NCBI GenBank assembly: GCA_025267735.1
Contig: CM046298.1
Location: 38,459,264 to 38,523,263, forward strand
DNA from: Mactra quadrangularis
Lineage: Eukaryota; Mollusca; Bivalvia; Venerida; Mactridae
DNA length: 64,000 nucleotides
Direction: 5' to 3'
The position numbers and the translations under genes were made by a program. Shown here one piece after another: positions 35,301 through 47,500 of this stretch. The notes under the pieces are model-generated. The model was not told the DNA's origin. It did not search any database and worked only from the letters and a program-made list of their open reading frames with translations. The stretch's first letter is position 1. Each line of letters opens with the position of its first letter.

Positions 35301-38300
35301 TGGGTGTATCGGAGGAATGTACTGCAGTTGCCGACAATGTTTTTAAGACTCATATCGGACAATCTAGACTATTTCAAACAAGTCATCTAGCCTCAGAATG
35401 TAATGATCAGTGAACATCCAAACTAAACGCTATACATATGTATCTAAATGATCCGAAACTGAAGTTCAAAATAAATTAAAATAATACATCGGTGAATATA
35501 ATATCCTTATTGCTCTACTTAGTGAAATTAATAGTGATGCGAATAAGTTTCTATGTGTAGCCAATGTGAGGTTATTTCTTAATCATAATTGATGTTCCAT
35601 GAAAATTCTGTATCAATCAATTAAATATTTTATTTATAACTGTTGAGTTCCGCTACAATGATCTCCTAGCTTATTGCCATGTCACTTTCGACGATTTGCT
35701 AGTACTAAATGCTTGATTAGAATAGCAGATGTCCCTATATATTAAGATCATTGTTTTTGATGGTCTTAGTAGTGGAATTTTTAATGAAGTTAGACACAAA
35801 ATTCACGATAACTGTATAGTGTTATGATATAACATATACTTACTATTCTTCTGGGATGAAACCAGTGTTGTCAGAGTCAAACATTTGGAAGGCGTTCCTA
35901 AGAGTTTCTTCTGGATCAGTACCTGATTAAACAAAATAAAATATTCAAAATAAATAAAACATAAAATTGATAGTTAAAATCATAATATGCGCCAAAATGC
36001 AGGCTTTTGAAACCGAACACGATGTAAGACATTGCTTATCAGACTCATTAACAATTTCTTTAATCAAATTGTCGATTAATATATAGATATAATGTAAGTC
36101 TCAATATCTAATATTAACTTCATTTATATTTTTTTACCTACCGTTTATTCAATAATTTGCACATTGCAATTTTATGTAAAAACAATCAATTCATAAATCT
36201 TAATAAATATAAATTAAAAATAAGTAGAGCTACTTGTTAAACAATGAATTGAAACAGATAATGATAATACATTAAATGATAAAATGGTTAACTTTTATAA
36301 TTAGTTATTTAATCAAATAATATTTACTCTAAAGGTAGCAGAAGTAAATATTACATTTTAATTTTATGGATAAACATTGAAAAATTAATCCTGAAATTAG
36401 CATATCATATAACAAAATATAGTAAAATATCGAAACACAAGACACATTTAATACTCCAGAAATCTGAAATTATGTGATAGTCCTGGGTAAACCCTTGCAT
36501 GCATAATAAAAATTCAAGTTTGGAATGCTTATCAAAATAAAGAAACAAACATGGTTCCTGAGACAATTTAAAGCGATGCATTTCGTATGAAAATGAAAAA
36601 AAAACGCTTAGAGTCTAAATATATATCAATAGAATCCGAAGATGGCCAGCCAAAGGCATTGATTTCACAGTTTCACAGCATGAATAGCAATAGCATGGAA
36701 TAAAATGTATTAGAGCAAAATTAAAACATTGTCAAAAACTTACCAAGACTTAATTTACGAACTATATGCTTTACATTTATTACTTAGTTAAATAATACTT
36801 TGTACTAATATCGTTTGTTTTAATAACAATACTGCTGACAATTTAAGCATAACTAAAGTAATGGCAAGCATTTATAAGGGTTATAACATTTATAAAAATA
36901 AACATAAAATATAATATAAAATAAAATGGTGAGTAAAATACAACAATATATTGAAACAAGGAATGGTGAGTCAGTGTTACTTGAGAATAGATATTTGGTA
37001 TAGGAGTATATGTTAGGTTGGAACAATTTACAGTTGCCGTTGGTGAACAAAAACATTTATGTTTAGTCCAAATTGGACACCAAGGCACACTGGGTTAAAT
37101 ATATAAGTGGAAGGAGTGTGTACAAAGTGAATCAGTTGTTTCTGGGGGAAATATTGTGAAACATGCATGCTGCAAACAATGGTAAATAACATATAAGTGT
37201 GGATTAATTTGAACAAATCGGTTCATTTGATGGTTAGGTAAAAGGACTAATTAGATAGGTTTAAAGTGAGGTTCGGTTTGTGGATGTCACATGTTGGTAG
37301 ATATTATAAACTCCGTTCAGCACACATCCGGGGTCTTGGAAAAAGGGCGGTTACTCTAAACTCACCGCTCATTTTATCGCTAAACAAGCTTAAGAAACCA
37401 GTGAAATTCATTTGTGGAGCTTCCTTTACCATGCCTTGGAGGACGCTATCTTGAGGTACAGCTCCTATGAAATAAGTTGATGATAGAATTAACATATGAT
37501 ACAGTTTATACAGATCTAAGTAAACTTTGTAGATGATTTTACTCACCACTAAGTTTGTCACTAAAGATACTTAAAAAAGCAGTAAAATTAAGTTGGTTCC
37601 CAGGAGCTTCTTTTACCATGGCTTCTAATACGCTATCCCCTGGAACACTTCCTGTAAGAATAGTTGTCCGCAGAAATATATTAGTAAAAGGAACGCTATA
37701 TGAATATACCAGTCTTCGACGTACGCATTGGTTAAACCTCAGACTAACTACTTGCCATAAGAAAACATGCATCAAGCTGAACATTGCTCATGATGACCTC
37801 AGTAATTCTAGAAGCGTCTAATGAAAAATAGCCATATATTGCTCAGTGATGATGGTATCACCATTTTAAAAGCATAGGTGTAAAGGATGGTGGCCATACA
37901 GTGTTCATTTGTGACGCCATTAAGTTTTGTCATTTTTATTGGATTTAAGCCAAGAGTATTTATTGGATTTAGGCTGAACATTGTTCATTGTTCATTAGTG
38001 ACGCCATTAATCTTAAAAGAATACATAACTTGTATGAGATCAAAACCTTGCATTCCAATGTTCATTAATGACGTCAAAAATTAAAGAAAATGCTTTGACG
38101 ACCATTTTGTAAGGATGTTGCAGTCAACCCAAGAGTTAAACAAAAAAGGCTTAAAGTTCGATAGCAACAATTATCATGCATGCTCTAGAGGTTCCAATGC
38201 GTATGTGAGACCAAGGTTAATCCATAAACGTGAATGGTGTGAGTAGAGAATCTAGTCTATGATAATGACATACAACGACAAAGATTACAGAAAAAAATGT

Positions 38301-41300
38301 GTGGACTATATTGTACAACGGCCCAATATATGGAGTATGACAATCATTCACAGCCACTAGGTTTGATATCTAGAATACTGTTCTACGCATTCCACGTGCG
38401 AGCTTCTCACGTGCTTTTATTGCCTTTATAAGACCTGGCACCATGAATACTCACCGCTCAATTTTTCGCTAAATAATGATAGGAACATTGTAAAATTGAG
38501 CTGGCCAGGTGCCTCTTTGACCATTTCCTGGAGAATCTTGTCTTGAGGGGATAAACCTAGTATTTATATCAAAAGAACAATTTAATTGGATTGAATATTT
38601 GTTGTTGTGGAGCAAATTGCCACACACGATGCTCATTTGTTGAAGGTTTTAAGAATATTACTAAATGTGACATTCGGACAATGTGTGCTGCACTGAGGCC
38701 TATCATACCTCGATTAAATGAACCTATTGCTTTGATTTGCATTATGAATCGGTCATAAAAAGATCAAATCGAAACATTAGCGCATACACTTGACTTTGAT
38801 AAATAACGATAAATAAACATAGAAATGATTGCTAGTTTGAATGTATTTGATATTTACCGGGTAAAACTTCGGTTCATAAGCGCCAAGGCTGGCTAATTAT
38901 ACTCTATATTGCATTAATATTTGTCTTACTTAATCCACTTCCGGGGACATTGTATCTACTTTCGGGGACATTGTATCTACTTCCTTCCGGGGACATTGTA
39001 TCTACTTCCAGGGACTAGAACCTATGTATAAATGTCCAGGAACTAGAAACCCTACTTGTATAACTGTTTTACAAAAGAACCACTGCAAACTCTAATAAAG
39101 CATACGAACAAATGTTTGGGTTTGTATTGATAATAGTAAAAAAAGGTTTGGATAAACTACTCTGCGGAACTACTAAATTACAACCATTGGGAGTATTCTA
39201 AACTTGGGTAGGATAAGGGACACTCGGTAACAAGCTTTGAAAAAATATAAACATCATGATAAAATATACAATGTCTTTTGCTGAAAGAAATCACATATTG
39301 GTTAAGAAAATGACAAACTATACACAGGTAGATATAATTCATATTGTTTAAATTACAAAAATATAAAAATTACTGAAAACATATAATATGGAACTTACTT
39401 AACAATTACTTAAGACTAAAGATATCGCTTTAATACGGTTCATTAATACAACAATTAAAAAAGAATATTTAACAAACTGAAATAGCCTTTAAATTAATTA
39501 TCAAAATACTTAAGTATGATTACATAAGAATGAAAAGTAATAGAAAAAAAATTGAACATGTTTTTATCAAGAATCGTCTAATTATTACAAGTGAACACAA
39601 AGCTGATAACATTGATGTCAGCTATCTATTTATAATAATGTACAAGCAACTAACAGAGTTGAATATTATAACTCCAAAAATAACAAAATTAACGAAACAG
39701 GAAAAAAACAGCTAAAACACTGATTTTCGGCCGACGTTTTATATCATAATCATTGCATATCTAATTATCATTTTTAATCATGAATGTTATTAAACGAAGC
39801 GCTCAGCAAGCGTCTGTAAAGGGTGTTCACTTGTAAAACTAGAATAAATACGTTCATAGTTTCTTTTAATGTATTAAGTACACCGGAACACCTCGGCATC
39901 TTCCGTCCCTTAATGCCGAGAAGTTCCGGGTTTCATTTAAGAATTCTCACCTAAATTTGAGTACATTTCTTTGAGATCACTAACATCGATAAGTCCATCT
40001 CTGTTCTGGTCAATCATGGTGAAAGCCTGTCAAATGATAATAACAGTTAAAGCTTTTGTTGTTGTGCTGATGAAATTAATGTAAATTCGACAATTTTTGA
40101 AAGCCTTTTTTAGTTTGAAGTTAGTAACGTCTTTCTGTTTTAGAATCAGCTGACAAAGATTCGTTATCTATCAAACTTGTTCATAAAATGTAACTTTAAA
40201 AATGTGTTTTCCTATAATATGATTGGTTGATATCACACACGTGACGTACATATCTGACTTTTAATTGGTTAAAAATCGCATGTACCTCGTAATTGATTTT
40301 AATGTGTTCATACGCATAGAAAAAAGTTCAAATGTAATCATATGGATTAAGATGAGGCAATTCAGATAGACGTTACATATACTTCATAATAAACTTGTAT
40401 TAAATGTTTAAAATGCAGAAATTTTTCAATAAACTTAAAACTTCAACTGACATAAACAAGTTTGATAACGAAGCAAAGGAGTTCTTAATTTACGAAAACT
40501 TAAGTTGAATTTAGAATATTAGAAATGAATCAGTTAAGATAAGAAACTAAATTACTTAAACTCATAAATAATTAAAGAATATTAAAATTATCATTAATAC
40601 AATACACAAGTATTTAGAAACAATATATATATATAAGATTGAGTGCAAGCAAGCATATAGTACAATTGTGACACCATGGTGTATTTTAATGACAAAGTTA
40701 AATTAGTCAAGTCCAAGTTATTCTGAAAGTGAGAAAGACCCTCATACAATCTAGTCTAGATTTGGCCATCTACAGACAATATGTTTTATATGTTTTCGCC
40801 TTTCATCGAAGAAATCTCACGCAATGCGGACATCAGTCAGACGCCAAATATGTGCCTGTCCTTTCTTGCTATACGGGCATCAGCCGGAGGCCAAATAATT
40901 TATTATGTGACTGTTCTATCTTGCAATACGGACACCAGCCGGAGGCTAAATAATTTATTATGAGGCTGTTCTTTCTTGCAATACGGGCATCAGTCGAAGG
41001 GGGGATATGTTCCTGATCTTTCACACCTATTGTAATACCACAGTCTGTACCCAGGTTAAAATGTAAATAGCAAATTATTTGCTCATGTTTATTTTGTTAG
41101 ATAAATAATCACAGCAAACAATTAGAAATGAGTGAAATATAAAACATAAAAGCAATTGCACATTCGGACAGCACGCTCGATTCCCAAGTCAAAAAACATT
41201 TGGATCAATATATTAATATGAGGAAATTCAGATAACATCAAAAATGAAGCCACTCTTGGACTGAGTAAAAACGTCAACACTCAAGCTTTTAGAACATTTA

Positions 41301-43327
41301 TGAATAAGGACAAAAACACCAAATCTGGATATTAAAATATGTACACTTAGTACAGTAATTAGTAAAATATGCCATTAGAAATACGGACAATAAGGTAAAT
41401 AATGGATCAATCACCACACATGACCACGTGACATCAAAAAGAGAGAAAAGGTAGAGTGATTTAGTTAATGACCTTAATGATAAGGGAGAATGTATGGAAA
41501 AGGTAATAGAGGTTTTATAAGACATGTAAATTACGAATGTAGAAATTTAGTAAAAAGCGTGTGTTAAATATGAGAATCGTAAGTTTTGGTTAATAGAGAA
41601 TACAGGTAAGAGGTGAGAAAAGACAAAAAAGTAAGTCATGTACGTATGACATCATGAACTAGTTGTTTTAAAAAACAGTCAATGTGCGGAGAGACGCCAT
41701 GCTGTGTAAATATAGAATACTAGAACAAAAATCTGCAAAGGGTAAACCACGAAATATTTTGTTCTGAAATGCGAACCTCTTTCATTTCCTGAATCTGATT
41801 CTGCGTGAATTTTGTGAGCACGCTTGAGGTAGCGGCCTTTGCTTTCTTCTGAAAATAACATGATGTAAAAAAGAAACATTAGCTACGTCTGTAAAAGTGT
41901 CTACGGTACGCTAAACTCTACGGCATACCTCTTTCATTTCTTGCATAAGTTTCTGAGGCAATTTTGTGAATACATTGGACGTCGCCCGTTCCTTCTTGTC
42001 TTTCTGTAGTGTAATATATAAGGTATTACTTTTACTAGAAACAATCCTTAAAGCCTTTAGAAATCTGTATAAGTCATTCGAGATGAATTGGTTTTTATGG
42101 TGAAAATGGATCTTTATTTCGAAATATTGCATTGCAACTGTTTTAACTTCCAATAATCGTAAAATAATTGATGCAACTGCTTAGAAAAAAATTGTTTCAG
42201 TATACAATGCGGTGGTTCAAAATGACTTTTTGTTAGCTTGCGCATTCAAATAATGTTTTCATAAGAATATAAGTACCAATTCATCTCAATTGACATACAT
42301 TTGAAAATTGATTGTAAAAACTGTTGAAATTTATTCGCTAATACATGTAGGATATTTCTGTACAAAGAAAGAATACTGAGATCCGGGCATTTTAATTCCA
42401 TTTCCTATGGTATATACATTGGTCGAGTATAAAGTCCGGACATGGAGCAACGATTCGGTTCCTGTGACAATCAAACACAGTACTTGACATATTGTAATGT
42501 TAACAAAGGCACACATTGAATTGTATAATAAAACATGAATGATAATGTATATTCCGACAGAGAATAAGAACATTGCATAAATATTGAACAAATGATAAGC
42601 AATATGGTTTATGATATATGACACATCATAAATACAGAGTATATATGTCACTTCTGTACCTGGCATGGTTGGATATACTTTAAAGACATTAACAAAGCTT
42701 TATTAAAGACGTACATGTACACTTAATATTGCATGAAACAAATAAGAACCAGATCAATGCTAATGTACATTTTAGTCCATTGTTAGATACATGTAAACAT
42801 TTCGGAACCCACAAAATTGTCGAAGCTAAAGAGGGTCTAGGATAGCGCTAGTCCCATCCATTAACTGTGCCTTTAAAGCTAAACTTGATTGAGAAAAATC
42901 ATTGTTTTCATGACAAAGCTCCCAATCAAAGAAGTTTAAGCACTTTCTCCTCAATATGAAAATGTTTTCTGTGGAAATGTTTATTTCTGAAACCATAAAT
43001 TAAAATGTTGCATGAAAATATACTCATTTTTGTATGTTCGATTTCAGCCAAATGGTTTGCAACGTTGAATAAATCGTTGTAAATGTTGACTATGTAAGCC
43101 AATAAGTGTACTAGTAATTGTTTCAAATTTCTAAAATCATAAAATTCTTAAATTATATAATTTCAGAAGCATTCACAAGGGAATAGCACCCTCAATCCCA
43201 ATAGTCATGAAATGCAGTGCCTGTCTCGACAATTTTCACCCATCAGACAATGAACGTACGAAAGTAGAAGAAAATTTAAGACATGAAATAAATGAAAGTT
43301 TTACTTACATCGTCGGACATTTTTGTT
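32263..43327 (-). CDS. Myosin regulatory light chain, muscle, with duplicated alternative exons
   Basis: The constitutive exons are 43309-43327 (ATG at 43318-43320), 39951-40026, 35844-35922, 35037-35085 and 32263-32361. One exon 2 copy (41929-42003 or 41777-41848) and one exon 4 copy (38455-38556, 37547-37651 or 37366-37464) complete a 161-164-residue protein with every junction in frame. Family landmarks in the 163-residue form are an N-terminal phosphorylation segment, EF-hand loop 1 at 35-46 (DQNRDGLIDVSD), a degenerate loop at 104-115 and the ENMGDNF segment with Gly124. The equivalent glycine is needed for calcium regulation of scallop myosin. The C-terminus ends KGKEQEEA. The protein binds the myosin heavy chain neck and controls actomyosin activity. 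The gene is converging with the carrier gene. A TTTTTTATCTTTTCAG acceptor before the ATG exon implies an upstream non-coding exon. Confidence 0.93.
35037..35085 (-). CDS. Light chain exon 6 (regulatory glycine)
   Basis: 49 bases, acceptor tctttcag| and donor GAG|gtaagt. It encodes (Y)MKDLLENMGDNFTKDE. The glycine of NMGDNF aligns with the scallop glycine required for calcium regulation, so the light chain is probably competent for molluscan-type regulation. Confidence 0.92.
35844..35922 (-). CDS. Light chain exon 5
   Basis: 79 bases, acceptor tttaatcag| and donor TA|gtaagt. It encodes GTDPEETLRNAFQMFDSDNT then GFIPEE and two bases of Tyr. The loop DSDNTGFIPEEY is EF-hand-like but lacks a full ligand set, as is usual in light chain C-lobes. 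Only one copy was found. Confidence 0.93.
37366..37464 (-). CDS. Light chain alternative exon 4c
   Basis: 99 bases, phase 1-1, acceptor tttcatag| and donor G|gtgagt. It encodes GAVPQDSVLQGMVKEAPQM then NFTGFLSLFSDKMSG. It is one codon shorter than 4a (no Gly-Gln-Leu after AP; Gln-Met instead), with Gly in the NFTxFLS core. Only 82 bases separate it from 4b. Confidence 0.9.
37465..37546 (-). other. 82-base intron between alternative exons 4b and 4c
   Basis: Bounded by gtgagt and tttcatag. It is short compared with the gene's other introns (0.75-2.7 kb) and close in size to the 80-base intron between exons 2a and 2b (41849-41928). Short spacing is one known way to hinder joining of neighbouring alternative exons. 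Confidence 0.6.
37547..37651 (-). CDS. Light chain alternative exon 4b
   Basis: 105 bases, phase 1-1, acceptor cttacag| and donor G|gtgagt. It encodes GSVPGDSVLEAMVKEAPGNQ then LNFTAFLSIFSDKLSG. It is one codon longer than 4a (extra Asn before Gln-Leu), with Ala for Met in the NFTxFLS core. Confidence 0.9.
37885..38090. repeat. Degenerate direct repeats between exons 4a and 4b
   Basis: Three units share 'tgttcat..gtgacgccatta' or 'ttcattaatgacgtcaaaaa', spaced 60-90 bases, with a 'tattggattta' doublet between. They are intronic, and any role in exon choice is unknown. Confidence 0.4.
38455..38556 (-). CDS. Light chain alternative exon 4a
   Basis: 102 bases, phase 1-1, acceptor actag| and donor G|gtgagt. 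With the split glycines it encodes GLSPQDKILQEMVKEAPGQL then NFTMFLSLFSEKLSG. NFTMFLS is identical to the scallop family pattern, making this the most scallop-like of the three copies. Confidence 0.9.
38935..39030. repeat. Minisatellite, 'cttccggggacattgtatcta' type units
   Basis: About four copies of a 21-25-base unit in the intron before exon 4a, ending with the variant 'cttccagggactagaa'. Confidence 0.7.
39951..40026 (-). CDS. Light chain exon 3 (EF-hand 1)
   Basis: 76 bases, acceptor tttgacag| and donor G|gtgaga. It encodes AFTMIDQNRDGLIDVSDLKE and MYSNL plus the first base of a glycine. The loop DQNRDGLIDVSD has acidic or polar ligands at positions 1, 3, 5, 9 and 12, consistent with the divalent cation site of the family. 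Confidence 0.93.
40780..41010. repeat. Minisatellite, ~57-base units
   Basis: About four units carry 'cctttcttgc.atacgggca' followed by 'tcagccggaggc.aaataat'. They lie in the intron between exons 2b and 3. Overlapping short frames here are repeat artefacts. Confidence 0.65.
41777..41848 (-). CDS. Light chain alternative exon 2b (site without the arginine)
   Basis: 72 bases, phase 0-0, acceptor ttattttcag| and a weaker donor GAG|gttcgc. It encodes KKAKAATSSVL followed by TKFTQNQIQEMKE. It ends like exon 2a (QEMKE), so it is a duplicate, but Ala replaces the Arg at -3 and SSVL replaces SNVF. This resembles the scallop striated-muscle type N-terminus. Including both copies would also keep the frame. 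Confidence 0.85.
41929..42003 (-). CDS. Light chain alternative exon 2a (phosphorylatable N-terminus)
   Basis: 75 bases, phase 0-0, acceptor cactacag| and donor GAG|gtatgc. It encodes KDKKERATSNVF followed by TKLPQKLMQEMKE. KKERATSNVF matches the vertebrate smooth-muscle light chain site (RATSNVF), where Thr and Ser are phosphorylated by myosin light chain kinase and Arg at -3 from the Ser is important. It is 80 bases upstream of exon 2b in the transcript. Confidence 0.9.
43309..43327 (-). CDS. Light chain exon 1: 19-base microexon carrying the start codon
   Basis: The minus strand shows a strong acceptor (polypyrimidine, ttttcag), AACAAAA, ATG TCC GAC GAT, then gtaagt. Only four residues (MSDD) are coded, phase 0. 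The acceptor means the transcript begins further upstream. Confidence 0.85.
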
Positions 43328-44384
43328 CTGAAAAGATAAAAAAGGTAAATGGTTACTTTTTATACATAATTAACGAAGTCAAATCATTTCAAGCACATTT
43401 ATTATGTTGAAACATCTTTCCAAGATGGCGGCTGGGTGGTTTTATCAGTTCATAAGTTAATTGCTGTGTGGGTTGACAAGAAGTACATCACTTTTTTTCT
43501 TTAGCAATCTAAACTAGATCGAGTTCGTCCAATAAAACTTATTCTCAGGTTACAGAAATTGTCAAGAAATGACGATTGATACTAGAGACGAAAGTCGGTG
43601 GTGGCGGTATTTTCAATAGAAATATTCGTATCTAATTTATGCGTAGTTTCGAATGCGATGACATGTTCAATTTATCCGGTCTCTTTATTATTTGAACGCG
43701 AATCATTTTAATTATAGTGTAAATAACTTATTAGACTTTTAATAGCATGTATACACGAATACAGCTACGTTAATGCATAGAAACAGTGTAAATATTTTCA
43801 TATACTTTTCAAAACATTTATTTCAAGTATTATGTAGAGCCATAAAAACCGTATATTCGTAGTTTCAGCAAATTCCATAAGAATGAAATTGTTGTTTTTA
43901 TATCCAGGGAAACATATTAAATCAGTTAATATAATTATAAAATCAGATGAACTTCTATTTTTATCATCATGTTAAGTAGATCATGTGCCTGATAAGAACT
44001 CTGGCTGGATATTTCATCTAGTTCTGGTTTCAGAAATTTCTGGCAGTAAAATATTTATGAGATAGGTAAATACGTTGAAAATATGTTGTTATTTGTTCTT
44101 TGAGATTTTTATCAGTTTTACTAAGTAGTTTAGCCTTGTACAGTGTCACCTGTGTTTAGAGGCACCTGTTGTACATACACCTGGTTATAGTAACCACGTG
44201 TTGGAATTAAACATTTTAATATTTCTTTTCATGGTCAAACAATGATCAATCTTATTTCCTTAATCGGTGTAACTATGTATTTACCGTGGAATGATAGGTG
44301 TGTATATTTAAATGAGTAACAAACGCAAAATGTTCAAATTTGTTCATATAGCATCGACATACTCACATTCTTAATTGAAGCTTT

Positions 44385-44545
44385 AGCTCATTCAAAGCTT
44401 AAACTCACACAGCAGGCTTAAGCTCACAATGCAAGCTTTAGCTCTATCAAAGCATAAACTCACACAGCAGACTTAAGCTCACAATGCAAGCTTTAGCTCT
44501 ATCAAAGCATAAACTCACACAGCAGGCTTAAGCTCACTATGCAAG
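44385..44545. repeat. Minisatellite, ~60-base units
   Basis: Nearly three copies of 'gctttagctc.atcaaagc' followed by 'ataaactcacacagcag' and 'cttaagctcacaatgcaa'. The units are very similar, suggesting recent expansion. Confidence 0.75.
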
Positions 44546-47500
44546 ATTTTGGCTTACGAAAGTGTATAACGTATTTTGCAATCAGCATGTCATCTCACCC
44601 TTTTACAATGGGCTGTTCTTTCTTCGAAATATTCATTGTACAAAATCGAATAAACATTTACGTAAGTTTTATCTAGAAGCAAGAAACAGCAGATATACCC
44701 GGCCATATGTGCAGAGAAATACAAAATGTTGGCAAAGTATGACTCAAGTATGAAAGAATTTCCCTACCTATATGATAACAAAATATACCTGGCAGACTTT
44801 GCTATGGTATTGAGATCTACAAACAATTCTAACTGATGCTACGTAGATATAAGAAATATTAAATGTATAAACATTATGGTATAGTTATATACCTACACTG
44901 TTTGTATATTAGAATTGATCCAGGGGGTGTTCCTCTAGGAATTAATGTTGAAATAAAGTGATAAGCCTTAGTTTGATTCTTATTCCAAGATTAAATTATT
45001 TCAAGTTTTTGAATTATACAACCGATTTCATACACTGTATAAAGAATTAATTGTGTTTGCCTTTACTTAAGTCTGGCGACATAGTCAAACCCTTTCTAAA
45101 CAAAAAAACCTAACCATGTTAATACAATCCAAATTTTGTTTTATTTGATAATGCATTGTCCATTAAAGAATATTACTTCTATAATTGTTTTCATATACAT
45201 TGTATTGTATCAGGCTATATCTAATGATGTTTTTTCTGACAAAATATTTATGTTCATATCATATCAAGAATCATTTCAAAATGCCAATTAATTACAACAT
45301 AAGTTAATACACACTGTGTGCTCTGACTTCGCTGTACAAACATGTTAAAGATGTAGCATATCTTATGTCATTACATACAAATTTCAGCTGACCAATGTTC
45401 TGACCATAATGATCAACTGTGTCCATTTAATCAATAGAGCATTATTTGTAAAAGCTATGTTCATTCTCCAGTCATCAAAGTGTAAGGCCAAAACGTTTCA
45501 TACATAATGAAATCTATGTTATGTAACTCTACAGTTACAGCCTAATTAAATATATTTAAAATATATGATTATCAAGAAAAGTTACGAATATTTTTTCCAA
45601 CTGTTGCATAGCGAAATTCATTTACAAATTCACTTCAAAGAACGAACTGATTTTATCATAAGTTACAGTAAAACCCCTATCATAAATGACATTAGTGAAA
45701 ACATATAGAAAGTAATCATTCTAATTAATTACTTGAATCAAATCAAAACTGATAATTGTTCATTTATTAACAATGCCAATTTAATGGATATCCTAATAAA
45801 TATGATTCATATTTTTGTATTAAATCAACAATGGAATTTTTCACTAGTACTCAAATAACGTATAGGATATATTACATGGTACAACGTATGATGTGTACAT
45901 GACAAATCATCTATCATGTATATTCATGTATATCGAGACCGATTGGAGGAAAAAAACAATTAAGTGTACATCAATTAAGACATAATTATCGTAACCACCG
46001 TCCCCCCCCCCTCAGAAAATCAAGCGTATGTGTACATGTGTATATGTAATCCAGGTAAACCAACGTAAAGTCTCTACCATACCTTAGATTCTACACAAGA
46101 AACCTATGCCATACCTTAGAATTGCCAATCATAAACCGCAATCTACTACGCTGTCAGTAAACGATGTTTCTTTCTCGGAACATATATTTTGGCACTGTGC
46201 CAGGCAAAGGAATGCATACAGAGAAAGATTGAAGCAATGTGCTGATCAAAGCTGGTGTGTTTGTTACCTATTTTATACGAGATATATGTTTTGTCGTATC
46301 AGCATTATCTAATATGCCACATAATTTTATGTATCATAGAAACACATCTATAATTCAATTTGTTTTTCTGGCCGTTTTCCGACTGATTTTCGTACTGTTT
46401 GAGAAATTTGATCCTAATAGCTCAACATTAGATTCAATAACTGTAGTCACGTTTTTATTCACATGTATTTATATATTTATCTCTCGTTGATATTCGAATT
46501 TCAAATAAAGGGCCATAAGGGAATAAATTGCTCAACTCAAAGGCCCTAAAATAAAAGTTCTAATTTACAGAGTACATTTTCCCCGTTCTTCCATCTATCG
46601 TCAAAACAATAAAAATTGGTTCTTTTCAACTGAATTCTAATCACATAATCTTTAAAAAAATATCACAATGTGTAAAATGCAATTTTTACTTTAAATCGAA
46701 TATATTTCAAGTTTACAAAACATAACTTTCACGTAATGCAATTAAACGTCTGCCAGCCAGTCGAATAACTCTTCGATTCCAAGAACTAATAGCCTGTATT
46801 GATATCCTATCATTTCAAAATATAGATTTGATGAATGGTTTCAATTAGTTCGGTACAACATTTAGAGAACAGACTATACTTTTAGCTTTGATAGCAATCA
46901 CACCTGTAGATAATTTTCTCTTCCCTCTACTCGAACAACAACATACGCTCCGTTGCCAACGTTACCGAGAATAACATACAGCCTTTCAACCAAAAATATG
47001 TTCTATCTTTATCATACATTTATTGAGGCCCATTTGGTGTACTTGAATATTTTGAAGTTGGATGAATATTTAAAAACTTGAAATCTTTGAATCTAACATG
47101 TTGTTAAAAAATATGACAGTTTGTTTACGACATGTTTACGACGTTAAGCTTACGATTATTATCTTCTCCTTCTAAATATATACTCGTATTAACAACTGTA
47201 GTTAAAAGGGTTTATCATTTTTATTTATTGCTTAAAATCTAACTTGTAAAATTTGCATATATTATGGCTCAGATTATTTATCCTTTTACATTATGTACAT
47301 AGTATTGAAACGAAAATCAGTTCATCAGCTAGGTACTTTATACACGCCGCGGCCTTCCAAAAACATACTTTCATTAATGTAAGCCATAGTTATTGGCTGG
47401 AAATATTTTTAAGAAAATTATAGCAGAAAACGTAGACTGATTGTGAGGCTTATATCAATCGATTCTGTCGCTTAGTTCTATTAAGTAAATGTCCGAAATT

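Noticed and set aside
40780..41010. CRISPR-like spacing of repeats, also in other minisatellites
   Set aside because: The units are continuous tandem copies without unique spacers, and the DNA is animal.
46106..46490. Two overlapping plus-strand frames of 68 and 83 codons
   Set aside because: Hydrophobic but without splice sites, domain or conserved pattern; they lie antisense in the probable light chain first intron.
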